A stretch of DNA of 7,568 nucleotides, from NCBI GenBank assembly GCA_012511425.1, contig JAAZGC010000018.1, forward strand, positions 1-7,568, written 5' to 3'. Under the pieces are notes generated by a model. The model made no database searches. It was given only the letters and a program-made list of their open reading frames with translations, and was not told the DNA's origin. This stretch comes from Clostridiales bacterium. GTDB taxonomy: Bacteria > Bacillota > Clostridia > Oscillospirales > CAG-272. A program made the position numbers and the translations under genes. Position 1 is the first letter of the stretch. Each line of letters opens with the position of its first letter. This document shows positions 1 through 6,170 of the stretch, piece by piece.

Positions 1-571
1 GCGATATCCAGAGAAAGGTCATTATTATCGTCTTGACGAGATTGTCGGCCAGAAGATTCAGCTTGGCGCTTGAAGCGGAGATATATACGATTCCGAGGAT
101 ATCATTGCCGGATTCGATGGTTTTCGCGTATGTGATATGACAGTCATCAAAGAGCCCGCCGAGTTTATTCTGCTGCCTTGAATTTCCGTCAAGTATGTCT
201 TCGACAACGACGGAAGATATAGCTTCTCCCGCCGAGACGTGTGAATTGAGATCCGTCAGCAGAATATCTCCCGCGGCGTTTGAAATGAAAATCGTGGTAT
301 CTGAGGGATAATCGGTCAGTAAAGTAAGATACCCGGCAGCATCTCCGGAGCTGTAATAGATAAACTGACTGAAATCCCCGACTCCCGATTCGTAAAAAGT
401 CTGTCTCAGGTAAAGCTCGGCAGCCTTAGCGGTCTGTATCATAGTTCTTTCGCGCTGCTCGATGGTATAGCTTCGGACGGAGCCGCTGATGACCGCGGCG
501 AGGATAGCGAAGCTGATGAGGATTATCAGCATGAAGGCCGTCATGTATTTTGAGAACAGGCTTTTAAACAT
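1..571 (-). CDS. Membrane sensor protein, probable two-component histidine kinase (N-terminal part, 190 codons in window)
   Basis: The reading frame is open from the ATG at 571 to the left edge, so the C-terminal part, including any HisKA and ATPase domains, lies outside. Visible are a short basic cytoplasmic tail, a hydrophobic segment at about residues 11-30, an extracytoplasmic region at about 31-177, and the beginning of a second membrane segment from about 179 (IIMTFLWIS). The outer region has a stretch of the type 'ISNAAGDILLT' (96-105) followed by 'GNDILGIVYIS' (156-165), which resembles PDC/Cache-like sensor folds. The kinase call is an inference from this two-helix topology and from the response regulator gene immediately upstream on the same strand. 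The start at 571 is preferred over an in-frame ATG at 580 because AGAAGGG lies 9 nt before it, whereas that motif directly abuts the upstream ATG. A terminator lies between it and the regulator gene. The ligand cannot be told. Confidence 0.8.
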   Translation of the reverse strand, partial: MFKSLFSKYMTAFMLIILISFAILAAVISGSVRSYTIEQRERTMIQTAKAAELYLRQTFYESGVGDFSQFIYYSSGDAAGYLTLLTDYPSDTTIFISNAAGDILLTDLNSHVSAGEAISSVVVEDILDGNSRQQNKLGGLFDDCHITYAKTIESGNDILGIVYISASSAKLNLLADNLVKTIIMTFLWIS

Positions 572-580
572 GTCGATCAT

Positions 581-587
581 CCCTTCT
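581..587 (-). promoter_or_regulatory. Ribosome binding site of the sensor gene
   Basis: On the minus strand AGAAGGG lies 9 nt upstream of the ATG at 571. It also directly touches the in-frame ATG at 580, leaving no spacer, so it decides for the 571 start. Confidence 0.7.
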
Positions 588-630
588 TTCGCAGATTATG
601 ATATATTTTTCGAATAAAACTTTATGCCGT

Positions 631-662
631 AAAAAGGACGGCCGGGCAGCCGGCCGTCCTTT
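631..662 (-). terminator. Intrinsic terminator between response regulator and sensor genes
   Basis: A perfect 13-bp inverted repeat (633-645 with 650-662) encloses a 4-nt loop. Read on the minus strand, the GC-rich stem is followed by a run of T (631-635 are A on the plus strand), the form of a rho-independent terminator. It starts 16 nt after the regulator stop codon and ends about 60 nt before the sensor start. Since both genes lie on the same strand, it should cut or lower read-through into the sensor gene. The plus-strand reading has only three T and is a weaker terminator. Confidence 0.85.
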
Positions 663-678
663 CGGGTATTCGGAATGA

Positions 679-1368
679 TTATTGCAGAATTTCGAACTTG
701 TATCCGACGCCCCAGACGGTCTTGAGGATCCATTTGTCGGAAACGCCTTCGAGCTTTTCGCGGAGACGCTTGACATGGACGTCGACGGTGCGGGAATCGC
801 CGAGATAATCGAATCCCCAGACTTTGTCAAGAAGCTGATCGCGGGTGAAAACGCGGTTGTAGTTGGCGGCAAGGAAGTAGAGCAGTTCGAGTTCCTTGGG
901 GGGAATGTCGACAGATTTGCCTTTGAGCTTAAGTTCATATTTCTGGAGGCTGATTTCGATGTTGTCGAATTTGATGACCTCATCGTCGCCGGTGTTGTCG
1001 TGGGCGGTGTAACGGCGGAGAACTGCCTTGACACGGGCGGAAAGCTCTTTTGTGTCAAACGGCTTTACGATAAAGTCGTCGGCGCCGAGTTCAAGTCCGA
1101 GCACCTTGTCAAATACTTCGCCTTTTGCGGTGATCATGATAATCGGCTTCGAGCTGCTTTCGCGGATTTCGCGGCAGACCTGCCAGCCGTCCTTCTTCGG
1201 GAGCATGATGTCGAGCAGAACAAGATCCGGCTCGTACATTTTGAAGTAGCTGAGCCCCTCAACGCCGTCGTTAGCGGTCTTTACTTCATAGCCTTCGTTC
1301 TCGAAATACATGCGAAGCATATCGCAGATGTTGACATCGTCATCGATAACAAGAAGTTTGGTTCCCAT
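679..1368 (-). CDS. OmpR/PhoB-family response regulator
   Basis: A 229-aa DNA-binding transcription regulator controlled by phosphorylation. The receiver domain spans about residues 3-118. The acidic pocket is D9/D10/D11, the phospho-acceptor is D53 in LLDIMLP, the switch threonine is T80 (MITAKG) and the conserved lysine is K102 (VKPFD). A winged-helix DNA-binding domain follows at about 131-227, with the recognition-helix region 'SRTVDVHVKRLREKL' (192-206) and the closing hairpin 'TVWGVGYKF'. Full length for the family, with no missing key residue. The start ATG has GAAAGGG 9 nt upstream. The sensor gene lies downstream, beyond a terminator. The sequence resembles clostridial PhoB/WalR-like regulators, but no Pho genes are in the window, so no symbol is given. 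Targets are unknown; autoregulation and control of the divergent surface-protein gene are plausible inferences from the repeats and layout in the shared intergenic region. Confidence 0.95.
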   Translation of the reverse strand: MGTKLLVIDDDVNICDMLRMYFENEGYEVKTANDGVEGLSYFKMYEPDLVLLDIMLPKKDGWQVCREIRESSSKPIIMITAKGEVFDKVLGLELGADDFIVKPFDTKELSARVKAVLRRYTAHDNTGDDEVIKFDNIEISLQKYELKLKGKSVDIPPKELELLYFLAANYNRVFTRDQLLDKVWGFDYLGDSRTVDVHVKRLREKLEGVSDKWILKTVWGVGYKFEILQ

Positions 1369-1377
1369 TTATTAATT

Positions 1378-1384
1378 CCCTTTC
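1378..1384 (-). promoter_or_regulatory. Ribosome binding site of the response regulator gene
   Basis: GAAAGGG on the minus strand lies 9 nt before the ATG at 1368, which fixes this start. Confidence 0.75.
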
Positions 1385-1463
1385 ATAATAGATTTTCGTT
1401 TTCCGGGGCGCCGCGTTTCGGCGCCGTTAATTTTTGAAGTTCGTCATTTTTTTGACTAAGTTC

Positions 1464-1506
1464 ATTATATACCTGTTGAGTGATAGTTTGGTGATTATTT
1501 TGTTAA
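1464..1506 (-). promoter_or_regulatory. Probable response regulator promoter with upstream 11-bp repeats
   Basis: On the minus strand a consensus TATAAT lies at 1469-1464, which would put the transcription start near 1457 and give a leader of about 89 nt. No good -35 hexamer occurs at the 17-bp position (it reads ACCAAA). Instead there are degenerate direct repeats with an 11-bp period: TTAACAAAATA (1506-1496), ATCACCAAACT (1495-1485) and ATCACTCAACA (1484-1474), the last two matching at 8 of 11 positions. PhoB/PhoP-type regulators bind direct repeats of 11-bp period and can replace the -35 box. Binding by the encoded regulator is therefore a reasonable inference, not something shown. Confidence 0.5.
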
Positions 1507-1634
1507 TTATTTATTAACCTGATAAAAATTTTAATAAATCGGTACGAATTCGAGGGGTTTTTGTTTAAAATCGATGTAAAATCGTCTGAAATCTCGAAAT
1601 ATCCGATCGAAAACCCGACCAGCGAAATTCATGG

Positions 1635-1663
1635 TTGAATATTTACAAAAACCGTGTTATAAT
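1635..1663 (+). promoter_or_regulatory. Strong sigma-A-type promoter of the SLH/Ig-like protein gene
   Basis: The -35 box TTGAAT (1635-1640) and the perfect -10 box TATAAT (1658-1663) are separated by exactly 17 bp. A TGT triplet immediately before the -10 box makes it an extended -10. Transcription should start near 1670, giving a leader of about 87 nt. The spacing and quality suggest a highly transcribed gene, as is usual for surface-layer-type proteins. Confidence 0.8.
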
Positions 1664-1700
1664 GATATGCAGACTGACGGAACAAAAATGCCGGTCCCGC

Positions 1701-1716
1701 CGTCTTAAAAAAGACG
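1701..1716 (+). promoter_or_regulatory. Small hairpin in the 5' leader of the SLH protein mRNA
   Basis: CGTCTT (1701-1706) pairs perfectly with AAGACG (1711-1716) around an AAAA loop. It is not followed by a T-run, so it is not a terminator. Its left arm can instead pair through CCGTC (1700-1704) with GACGG (1676-1680). It may simply stabilise the mRNA; a regulatory role is not shown. Confidence 0.3.
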
Positions 1717-1741
1717 AAACAAAATCAATTCACTTAAATTG

Positions 1742-1747
1742 AAAGGA
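1742..1747 (+). promoter_or_regulatory. Ribosome binding site of the SLH/Ig-like protein gene
   Basis: AAAGGA lies 9 nt before the ATG at 1757. An in-frame TTG at 1739 would place this site inside the gene and has no such motif ahead of it, so 1757 is the better start. Confidence 0.75.
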
Positions 1748-1756
1748 AACAGGTAC

Positions 1757-3913
1757 ATGAAAACAAACAAACGATATATATCGAGGCTGACGTCCTTCCT
1801 AACCGCCGTGCTGCTATTTATGTCGCTCGGCGTCGCCGCCTTTGCCGAAACAATTCCGTTCGCCGACGTCCCGCTGTCGGCGTGGTATTATTCGGATGTA
1901 AAATCCGCCTATGAAAGCGGTCTTATAAACGGCAAGAGCGAGGATCGTTTTGCGCCGGACGACAATCTTACATACGCCGAAGCCGTCAAGCTCGCCGCAT
2001 GTATGTATCAGAAGCATACCGAAGGCAAGGTAACGATCACTCCCGGCGACCCGTGGTATGCAACTTATGCCGATTACGCAAAAAATCACGGGATAATATC
2101 GGGTGATTATCAGTGGGATAAGGTTGCGACAAGAGCCGGATACATGAGCATATTCGCAAACGCCCTTCCTGATGATGCGCTCAATGCGATAAACAATGTC
2201 CCGGACGGCACAATCCCGGATGTCCCGATGTCATCCGGTAATGCCTCGGCGATCTATAAGCTCTATCGTGCGGGAATCGTTCAGGGCGTCGATGTAATCA
2301 CTCATACGGCTGATCCCGACTCAAATATCCGCCGCGCGGAAGTCGCTGCGATCCTGACAAGAATGATGGACGCCGGCGCCCGCATCCGCTTTGATATTGT
2401 TACATCCGACTTTCGCATCACTGTTCAGCCGGCAAGCGCAAAGGGCGCTTTGGGCACACAGGTCAGCTTCTCGGCTGCGGCCGAAGGCGGCACCCTGCCG
2501 TATTCATACGAATGGCAGCTCCGCTCATCTTCGCAGGGCGACTGGAAGCCTGCAGGTTCGGCTCTCAACGGCAAATCGACCATAACTCTTACATTGGGAG
2601 ACTGGATCGACAGCGACAGCTGGTTCATCCGCTGCGTAATCAAAGACGCCGACGGCAGATCGGCAGCTTCGGCGGCTGCATCGATTTCCCTTGCCGCCGA
2701 TACTCCCGCCCCGCTGAAAATCACCTCACAGCCAAAGGATGCATCAGCAAAGAACGGTGAATATGTCAGCTTCAGAGTTGAAGCCGAAGGCGGCACCGGA
2801 ACATATAAATACGACTGGCAGTTATCAAGCGCCTATCTTTATACCATCGGTCAGTGGATGAGTGCCGGCAAAAACTCGGATACATACGGCTTTTATGTCG
2901 ATGCAAAGGACTTCGAAAACGGCACAATGGTTCGCTGCGTCATCACCGATACCGCAGGAAATAAAGTCACTTCAAATCCCGCGAGGATAACCGAAGGCAC
3001 GATCGGCGTCCTTTCCTTCTACAAACAGCCGGAAAGCATCCTCGCGGCAGCGGGGCAGACGGTCAGCTTCAGCGTAACCGTTACCGGCGGCACAACTCCG
3101 TATAAATATGCCTGGCAGTATATGACAGACAATGACTCCGCATGGCAGTCAAGCATCCCGGGCGCTGTTTCGGGGCAGGTATTCGTAACAGCGGTCAGCG
3201 AGGAAATGATAAGGACAAACTACCGCGTCCGCTGCGTCGTAACCGACGCAAAGGGCGATACCATCTACTCGGACGCCGCCTATATCAACAAAAATACTGC
3301 GCCGAATCCTGCAGGCTCGATTAAAATCACATCTCAGCCGCAGAGCGTTGTTGTCTACGCCGGACAGACTGCTTCTTTCAGCATAACCGCGACGGGCACC
3401 GGCGCCCTCCGATATGTATGGCAGACCGCTTCGGCGGCAACTCCCTCCCTCTGGACAAATCAGCAGGACGGATACACAAGCACCTTCTCGTTTGTCGCTT
3501 CATCCGATGTCCTTTCGCAGGGAATTCTCGTCCGCTGCATGGTTTATGACAACTCCGGCAACTATGTCGTTTCCGAAACGGCAAAAGCGTCTTCTTCGAA
3601 CACCAATCCGTCGTCGCTGCGGTTCATATCCCAGCCGCTCTCTCAGATGGCGAGTGTCGGCACCACCGTCACTTTCACCGCGGAAGCAGCCGGCGGCAGC
3701 GGTACGATCACTTATCAGTGGCAGGCCGCCTATGTAAGCGGCATGACGCAGATTGCCGCATGGAGCAACGTTTACGGAGAAAATTCCTCAACTTTATCGG
3801 TTACCGCCAACTCCATTTCAGGCGGATTCGGCTCGATGGCATATCGCTGCATAGCCACGGACGGCTCAGGTGCAACCGCATATTCTGATGCCGCCACCCT
3901 TATCGTCTATTGA
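1757..3913 (+). CDS. Exported cell-surface protein with three SLH repeats and five Ig-like repeats
   Basis: A 718-aa secreted protein. Residues 1-30 form a signal peptide: basic start, hydrophobic core at about 11-25, and probable cleavage after AFA (28-30). Three S-layer homology repeats follow, at about 34-85, 95-137 and 152-205. Such repeats anchor proteins non-covalently to secondary cell-wall polysaccharide. Their TRAE-type motifs are degenerate (TYAE, TRAG, RRAE). Five Ig-like repeats of about 95 residues fill the rest (219-313, 319-413, 418-511, 521-613, 621-718). Each has YxWQ in one strand and (V/I/Y)RC near its end, at W253/C293, W354/C394, W453/C493, W555/C594 and W655/C698. No LPxTG signal, C-terminal membrane helix or enzyme motif is seen; the protein ends with the fifth repeat. 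A role as surface-layer component, adhesin or binding protein is inferred; ligand unknown. The gene is monocistronic, with its own promoter and terminator, and divergent from the two-component system. Confidence 0.92.
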   Translation: MKTNKRYISRLTSFLTAVLLFMSLGVAAFAETIPFADVPLSAWYYSDVKSAYESGLINGKSEDRFAPDDNLTYAEAVKLAACMYQKHTEGKVTITPGDPWYATYADYAKNHGIISGDYQWDKVATRAGYMSIFANALPDDALNAINNVPDGTIPDVPMSSGNASAIYKLYRAGIVQGVDVITHTADPDSNIRRAEVAAILTRMMDAGARIRFDIVTSDFRITVQPASAKGALGTQVSFSAAAEGGTLPYSYEWQLRSSSQGDWKPAGSALNGKSTITLTLGDWIDSDSWFIRCVIKDADGRSAASAAASISLAADTPAPLKITSQPKDASAKNGEYVSFRVEAEGGTGTYKYDWQLSSAYLYTIGQWMSAGKNSDTYGFYVDAKDFENGTMVRCVITDTAGNKVTSNPARITEGTIGVLSFYKQPESILAAAGQTVSFSVTVTGGTTPYKYAWQYMTDNDSAWQSSIPGAVSGQVFVTAVSEEMIRTNYRVRCVVTDAKGDTIYSDAAYINKNTAPNPAGSIKITSQPQSVVVYAGQTASFSITATGTGALRYVWQTASAATPSLWTNQQDGYTSTFSFVASSDVLSQGILVRCMVYDNSGNYVVSETAKASSSNTNPSSLRFISQPLSQMASVGTTVTFTAEAAGGSGTITYQWQAAYVSGMTQIAAWSNVYGENSSTLSVTANSISGGFGSMAYRCIATDGSGATAYSDAATLIVY
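2411..3910 (+). repeat. Five tandem Ig-like coding repeats (about 300 bp each)
   Basis: The units start near 2411, 2711, 3008, 3317 and 3617. They are clearly homologous as protein (QP…G…VSF…GG…Y.WQ…RC…D) but diverged in DNA, with only short identical stretches, for example 15 bp at 2480-2494 and 2783-2797. This points to old duplications followed by divergence rather than recent expansion. Confidence 0.85.
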
Positions 3914-3931
3914 TTAATAAATAACCCAAAT

Positions 3932-3973
3932 AAACACCGTCTCCCTGAAAACAACTTCGGGGAGACGGTGTTT
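3932..3973. terminator. Bidirectional intrinsic terminator between convergent genes
   Basis: A perfect 14-bp inverted repeat (3932-3945 with 3960-3973) has a 14-nt loop. On the plus strand it ends in GTGTTTCTGTT, 18 nt after the stop of the SLH protein gene. On the minus strand it ends in GTGTTTATTT, 15 nt after the stop of the lyase-like gene. It probably ends both transcription units. Confidence 0.85.
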
Positions 3974-3988
3974 CTGTTATGATTATCT

Positions 3989-5671
3989 TTAAAGCTTCTT
4001 TATCAGTATCTCGGTTGTGTTTTCAAACACTTTGCCTTCCGCTCCGCATTCAAGAACGATGGCATAGTTGATTTTATTGTCGTCGTCCATTACCATTCTG
4101 ATATGCTGATTATACGGCAGCGCTGTCGTAATATCGGCATGATATCCGGGGCTTCGTAGCTCCATTTTTTGTTTGTCAGCCATATACATATCCCGGCGGG
4201 CGAAATAGAGCCTTGATTTCCAGCGCAGCGGCTTTTCGGAAACGGCGCGGTCGTAAAAGGTTATTTTTTCATCTGATACCACGAACCTTCTTACCCATTC
4301 ATAGCTTCCTTCCAGCTCGTCGATCAGAATTTTGGTTTCAACGACCCCGTCTTCCGGTTTCCACAAAGTTACCTCGGTCGTGATTTTCTTCGGCGTTATA
4401 TCCGGGCAGTAAACAACATTGTGGTAATCCTGATCTTTCAGCAAGGTGTAAATCTCCCACCTGTCATACGAGCAGCATCCGGCGTCAACAAGCAGCGGCT
4501 CTTTACCTAAGTAAACTAAAGTCTGAGGGCGTCCGGCGTGCTGATGCGGATGAGGAAAGTCCATAGCATCGCAAAAGAGGGTGATATCTCCCCGCCGCAG
4601 TATCGCCATCCGCGAATCGGGGAAGAGGCGGTCGGTTAAATCCCGGCTGAAATCAAGCGGAAATAATTCTGCAACACGGCGGATATCGTCTTCGGCGCTC
4701 ATCGCATACGAATCAGAAATGCGCAGCGTCCTCCCGTCCGGAGCCATGCAGTGATACATCCACTCATGCTGCCTCGAGATGCTCTCTTTCAGTCCCGCAA
4801 CAGGCGGAAGACCGTTGTTTTCAAGCATCAGATACGCTTCAAGATAAAGACGGGCGATAAAATGAGAATACGAAGGGCTATTTTCGTTTGAGCCGCCGTC
4901 TTTGTATATCGCCCCTTCCATGTTCATTTTAACGGTATCCGAACCGAGCGCGACATACTCTCCTGCATTTTCAAGCCACGGCAACAGCGCCCCCGCCATA
5001 ACGAGAGCAACGCCGATCTGGAGCACATGGTTCTGCGCGTAATTTCTCGAAACCCGCTCCCGCGCTTCCTCCGCCAGATGTTCCGTGTGCAGCTCGATGA
5101 AATCATACAGCCAAAGCCAGTCGGCTTCGGAAAAAGGCGCGTCCTGCAGCATGAACATCCCGTGCAAAAGCGAAAGCGTCCGCCAGGAAACCTGCATATC
5201 CCGCCAGACCATGTCGGTTTTTACATAGTGAATATCCGGGTCATAGGGCTGATAAGGATGCGCGCCCGCCCATCCGCGGACGATTTCCAGCCATTTGTCG
5301 GCGTATTTCCGTTCACCGGTGCGAAGATAGGCGTGCGCCGGCGGAATTGTCATATACAGCCGCTGAGGCCAGATCTGCCACTCGTATTTCGGGCGGAAAT
5401 TTGTGCCGGCAGTATATGCAAAGGATTTTTCCCAGTTAAACTCCCCGCCGCTCCGGAACACATCGAAAAGGCTTCCGTCCATCGTCTTTTGAAGCAACAA
5501 GTCGGAATCCGCCCCGCCCAATACGTCGGCGGCAAACTGAAAAGCGCCGCCGTCAAGCACCATATAAGGGAAAACCGGCTCGGCGACAAGCTTTTCCCGC
5601 CGATAGCAGTAATGGCTTCTTGAATCTTTAAACGGCGCATTAAACGCCGTTCCGACTAAAGTTCTTGACAT
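3989..5671 (-). CDS. Heparinase II/III-like (polysaccharide lyase-type) protein, probably cytoplasmic
   Basis: A 560-aa protein of the chondroitin/alginate/heparin lyase-like superfamily. The N-terminal two thirds (about 1-350) look like the helical toroid, with RNYAQNH (209-215, candidate catalytic N214/H215) and GGSNENSPSYSH (259-270, candidate catalytic Y268). The remainder (about 355-560) looks like the beta-sandwich half, with FPHPHQHAGR (372-381), LLVDAGCCSYD (393-403) and YHNVV (416-420, H417). Family members cleave uronic-acid glycans by beta-elimination. The substrate cannot be read from sequence. There is no signal peptide, so it would act on imported oligosaccharides. The familiar HxHAD pattern reads HQHAG here, with G380 in place of Asp, which is unusual as far as I recall. 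The start is well supported by GGAGGT 5 nt upstream. It is the last gene of the unit, 24 nt after the isomerase gene and just before a terminator. Full length for the family; activity unproven. Confidence 0.82.
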   Translation of the reverse strand: MSRTLVGTAFNAPFKDSRSHYCYRREKLVAEPVFPYMVLDGGAFQFAADVLGGADSDLLLQKTMDGSLFDVFRSGGEFNWEKSFAYTAGTNFRPKYEWQIWPQRLYMTIPPAHAYLRTGERKYADKWLEIVRGWAGAHPYQPYDPDIHYVKTDMVWRDMQVSWRTLSLLHGMFMLQDAPFSEADWLWLYDFIELHTEHLAEEARERVSRNYAQNHVLQIGVALVMAGALLPWLENAGEYVALGSDTVKMNMEGAIYKDGGSNENSPSYSHFIARLYLEAYLMLENNGLPPVAGLKESISRQHEWMYHCMAPDGRTLRISDSYAMSAEDDIRRVAELFPLDFSRDLTDRLFPDSRMAILRRGDITLFCDAMDFPHPHQHAGRPQTLVYLGKEPLLVDAGCCSYDRWEIYTLLKDQDYHNVVYCPDITPKKITTEVTLWKPEDGVVETKILIDELEGSYEWVRRFVVSDEKITFYDRAVSEKPLRWKSRLYFARRDMYMADKQKMELRSPGYHADITTALPYNQHIRMVMDDDNKINYAIVLECGAEGKVFENTTEILIKKL

Positions 5672-5676
5672 CTTAC

Positions 5677-5682
5677 ACCTCC
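5677..5682 (-). promoter_or_regulatory. Strong ribosome binding site of the heparinase-like gene
   Basis: GGAGGT on the minus strand, 5 nt before the ATG at 5671, inside the 24-nt gap after the isomerase gene. It supports independent, efficient initiation of this last gene. Confidence 0.8.
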
Positions 5683-5695
5683 GCGCAGATATCTT

Positions 5696-6145
5696 TTATT
5701 TAAATTCCTCAAACGCTGCGATCCGCTCCGCATGTCGCCCGCCGATAAAGTCGGTGTCAAGATATGCGTCGACAATATCGAGGGCAAGACCGAAGCCGGT
5801 CACTCTCCCGCCGAGGCAGAGAACGTTGCAGTCGTTGTGAGCGCGGGTCATCCGCGCAGAAAAAGTGTCGGTGCAAACGGCGGCGCGAATTCCGCGGTGC
5901 TTGTTCGCCGCCATCGACATCCCGATACCGGTGCCGCAGAGCAGTATGCCGAAAACACACTCCCCGCTCTGAACGGCGCGGCAGACTTCGTGCGCGTATA
6001 TCGGATAATTCACCGATTCGAGCGAATCGCAGCCGAAGTCGCGGTATTTGATGCCGCGCTCGGAAAGATGCTTTAATACTTCAAGTTTCAAAAGGTAGCC
6101 GCCGTGATCGCAGCCGATTGCGATGGTTTTGCCGGTATAGTCCAT
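5696..6145 (-). CDS. rpiB: Ribose 5-phosphate isomerase B (RpiB/LacAB family)
   Basis: A 149-aa cytoplasmic sugar-phosphate isomerase, interconverting ribose 5-phosphate and ribulose 5-phosphate in the pentose phosphate pathway. Typical signatures are all present: CDHGG (12-16; D13/H14), NYPIYA (46-51), the catalytic cysteine C70 in CGTGIGMSMAANK, H103 in RAHNDCN, and R137/H138 in GGRHAER for phosphate binding. Length is normal. The frame stays open upstream to about 6280, but that part overlaps tsaB; the ATG at 6145 has AAAGGAG 10 nt ahead and begins with the family-typical 'KTIAIGCDHGG', so it is chosen. It lies 25 nt after tsaB and 24 nt before the lyase-like gene. Some RpiB-family members isomerise other sugars, including unsaturated-uronate products in glycosaminoglycan pathways; the lyase neighbour makes that a minor alternative, but the residues look like ordinary RpiB. 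Confidence 0.93.
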   Translation of the reverse strand: MDYTGKTIAIGCDHGGYLLKLEVLKHLSERGIKYRDFGCDSLESVNYPIYAHEVCRAVQSGECVFGILLCGTGIGMSMAANKHRGIRAAVCTDTFSARMTRAHNDCNVLCLGGRVTGFGLALDIVDAYLDTDFIGGRHAERIAAFEEFK

Positions 6146-6155
6146 ATTGTTAAAG

Positions 6156-6162
6156 CTCCTTT
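6156..6162 (-). promoter_or_regulatory. Ribosome binding site of rpiB
   Basis: AAAGGAG on the minus strand, 10 nt before the ATG at 6145, within the 25-nt tsaB-rpiB gap. It rules out the longer upstream reading. Confidence 0.75.
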
Positions 6163-6170
6163 CGTTATTT

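Larger units (their letters stand above)
1369..1756. other. Divergent intergenic region between response regulator and SLH protein genes
   Basis: About 390 bases with no convincing coding frame on either strand. It holds, from left to right: the regulator ribosome binding site; a 7-bp GC-rich hairpin (1407-1413 with 1419-1425), which would lie in the regulator 5' leader; a perfect leftward -10 box with 11-bp-spaced repeats upstream; an AT-rich stretch with phased A-tracts at 1567, 1578, 1589 and 1610; a strong rightward promoter; and a leader with a small hairpin (1701-1716) before the surface-protein gene. Confidence 0.8.

Noticed and set aside
1407..1425. GC-rich hairpin followed by a T-run on the plus strand, looking like a rightward terminator
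   Set aside because: No plus-strand gene precedes it; on the minus strand it lacks a T-run. It is noted only as a leader hairpin of the regulator mRNA.
682..1437. Long plus-strand open frame (251 codons) opposite the response regulator
   Set aside because: It is antisense to a complete, motif-bearing regulator gene, has no recognisable domain, and no promoter or ribosome binding site fits it. It is a codon-bias shadow.
1739..1756. Upstream TTG start for the SLH protein
   Set aside because: It would place the AAAGGA ribosome binding site inside the coding region; the ATG at 1757 gives a normal signal peptide.
5027..5623. Plus-strand open frame of 198 codons opposite the lyase-like gene
   Set aside because: Antisense to a clear coding gene and without any family motif or initiation signal.
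5732..6076. Plus-strand frames opposite rpiB
   Set aside because: rpiB carries full catalytic motifs on the other strand; these frames are low-complexity Arg/Ser-rich or unremarkable shadows.
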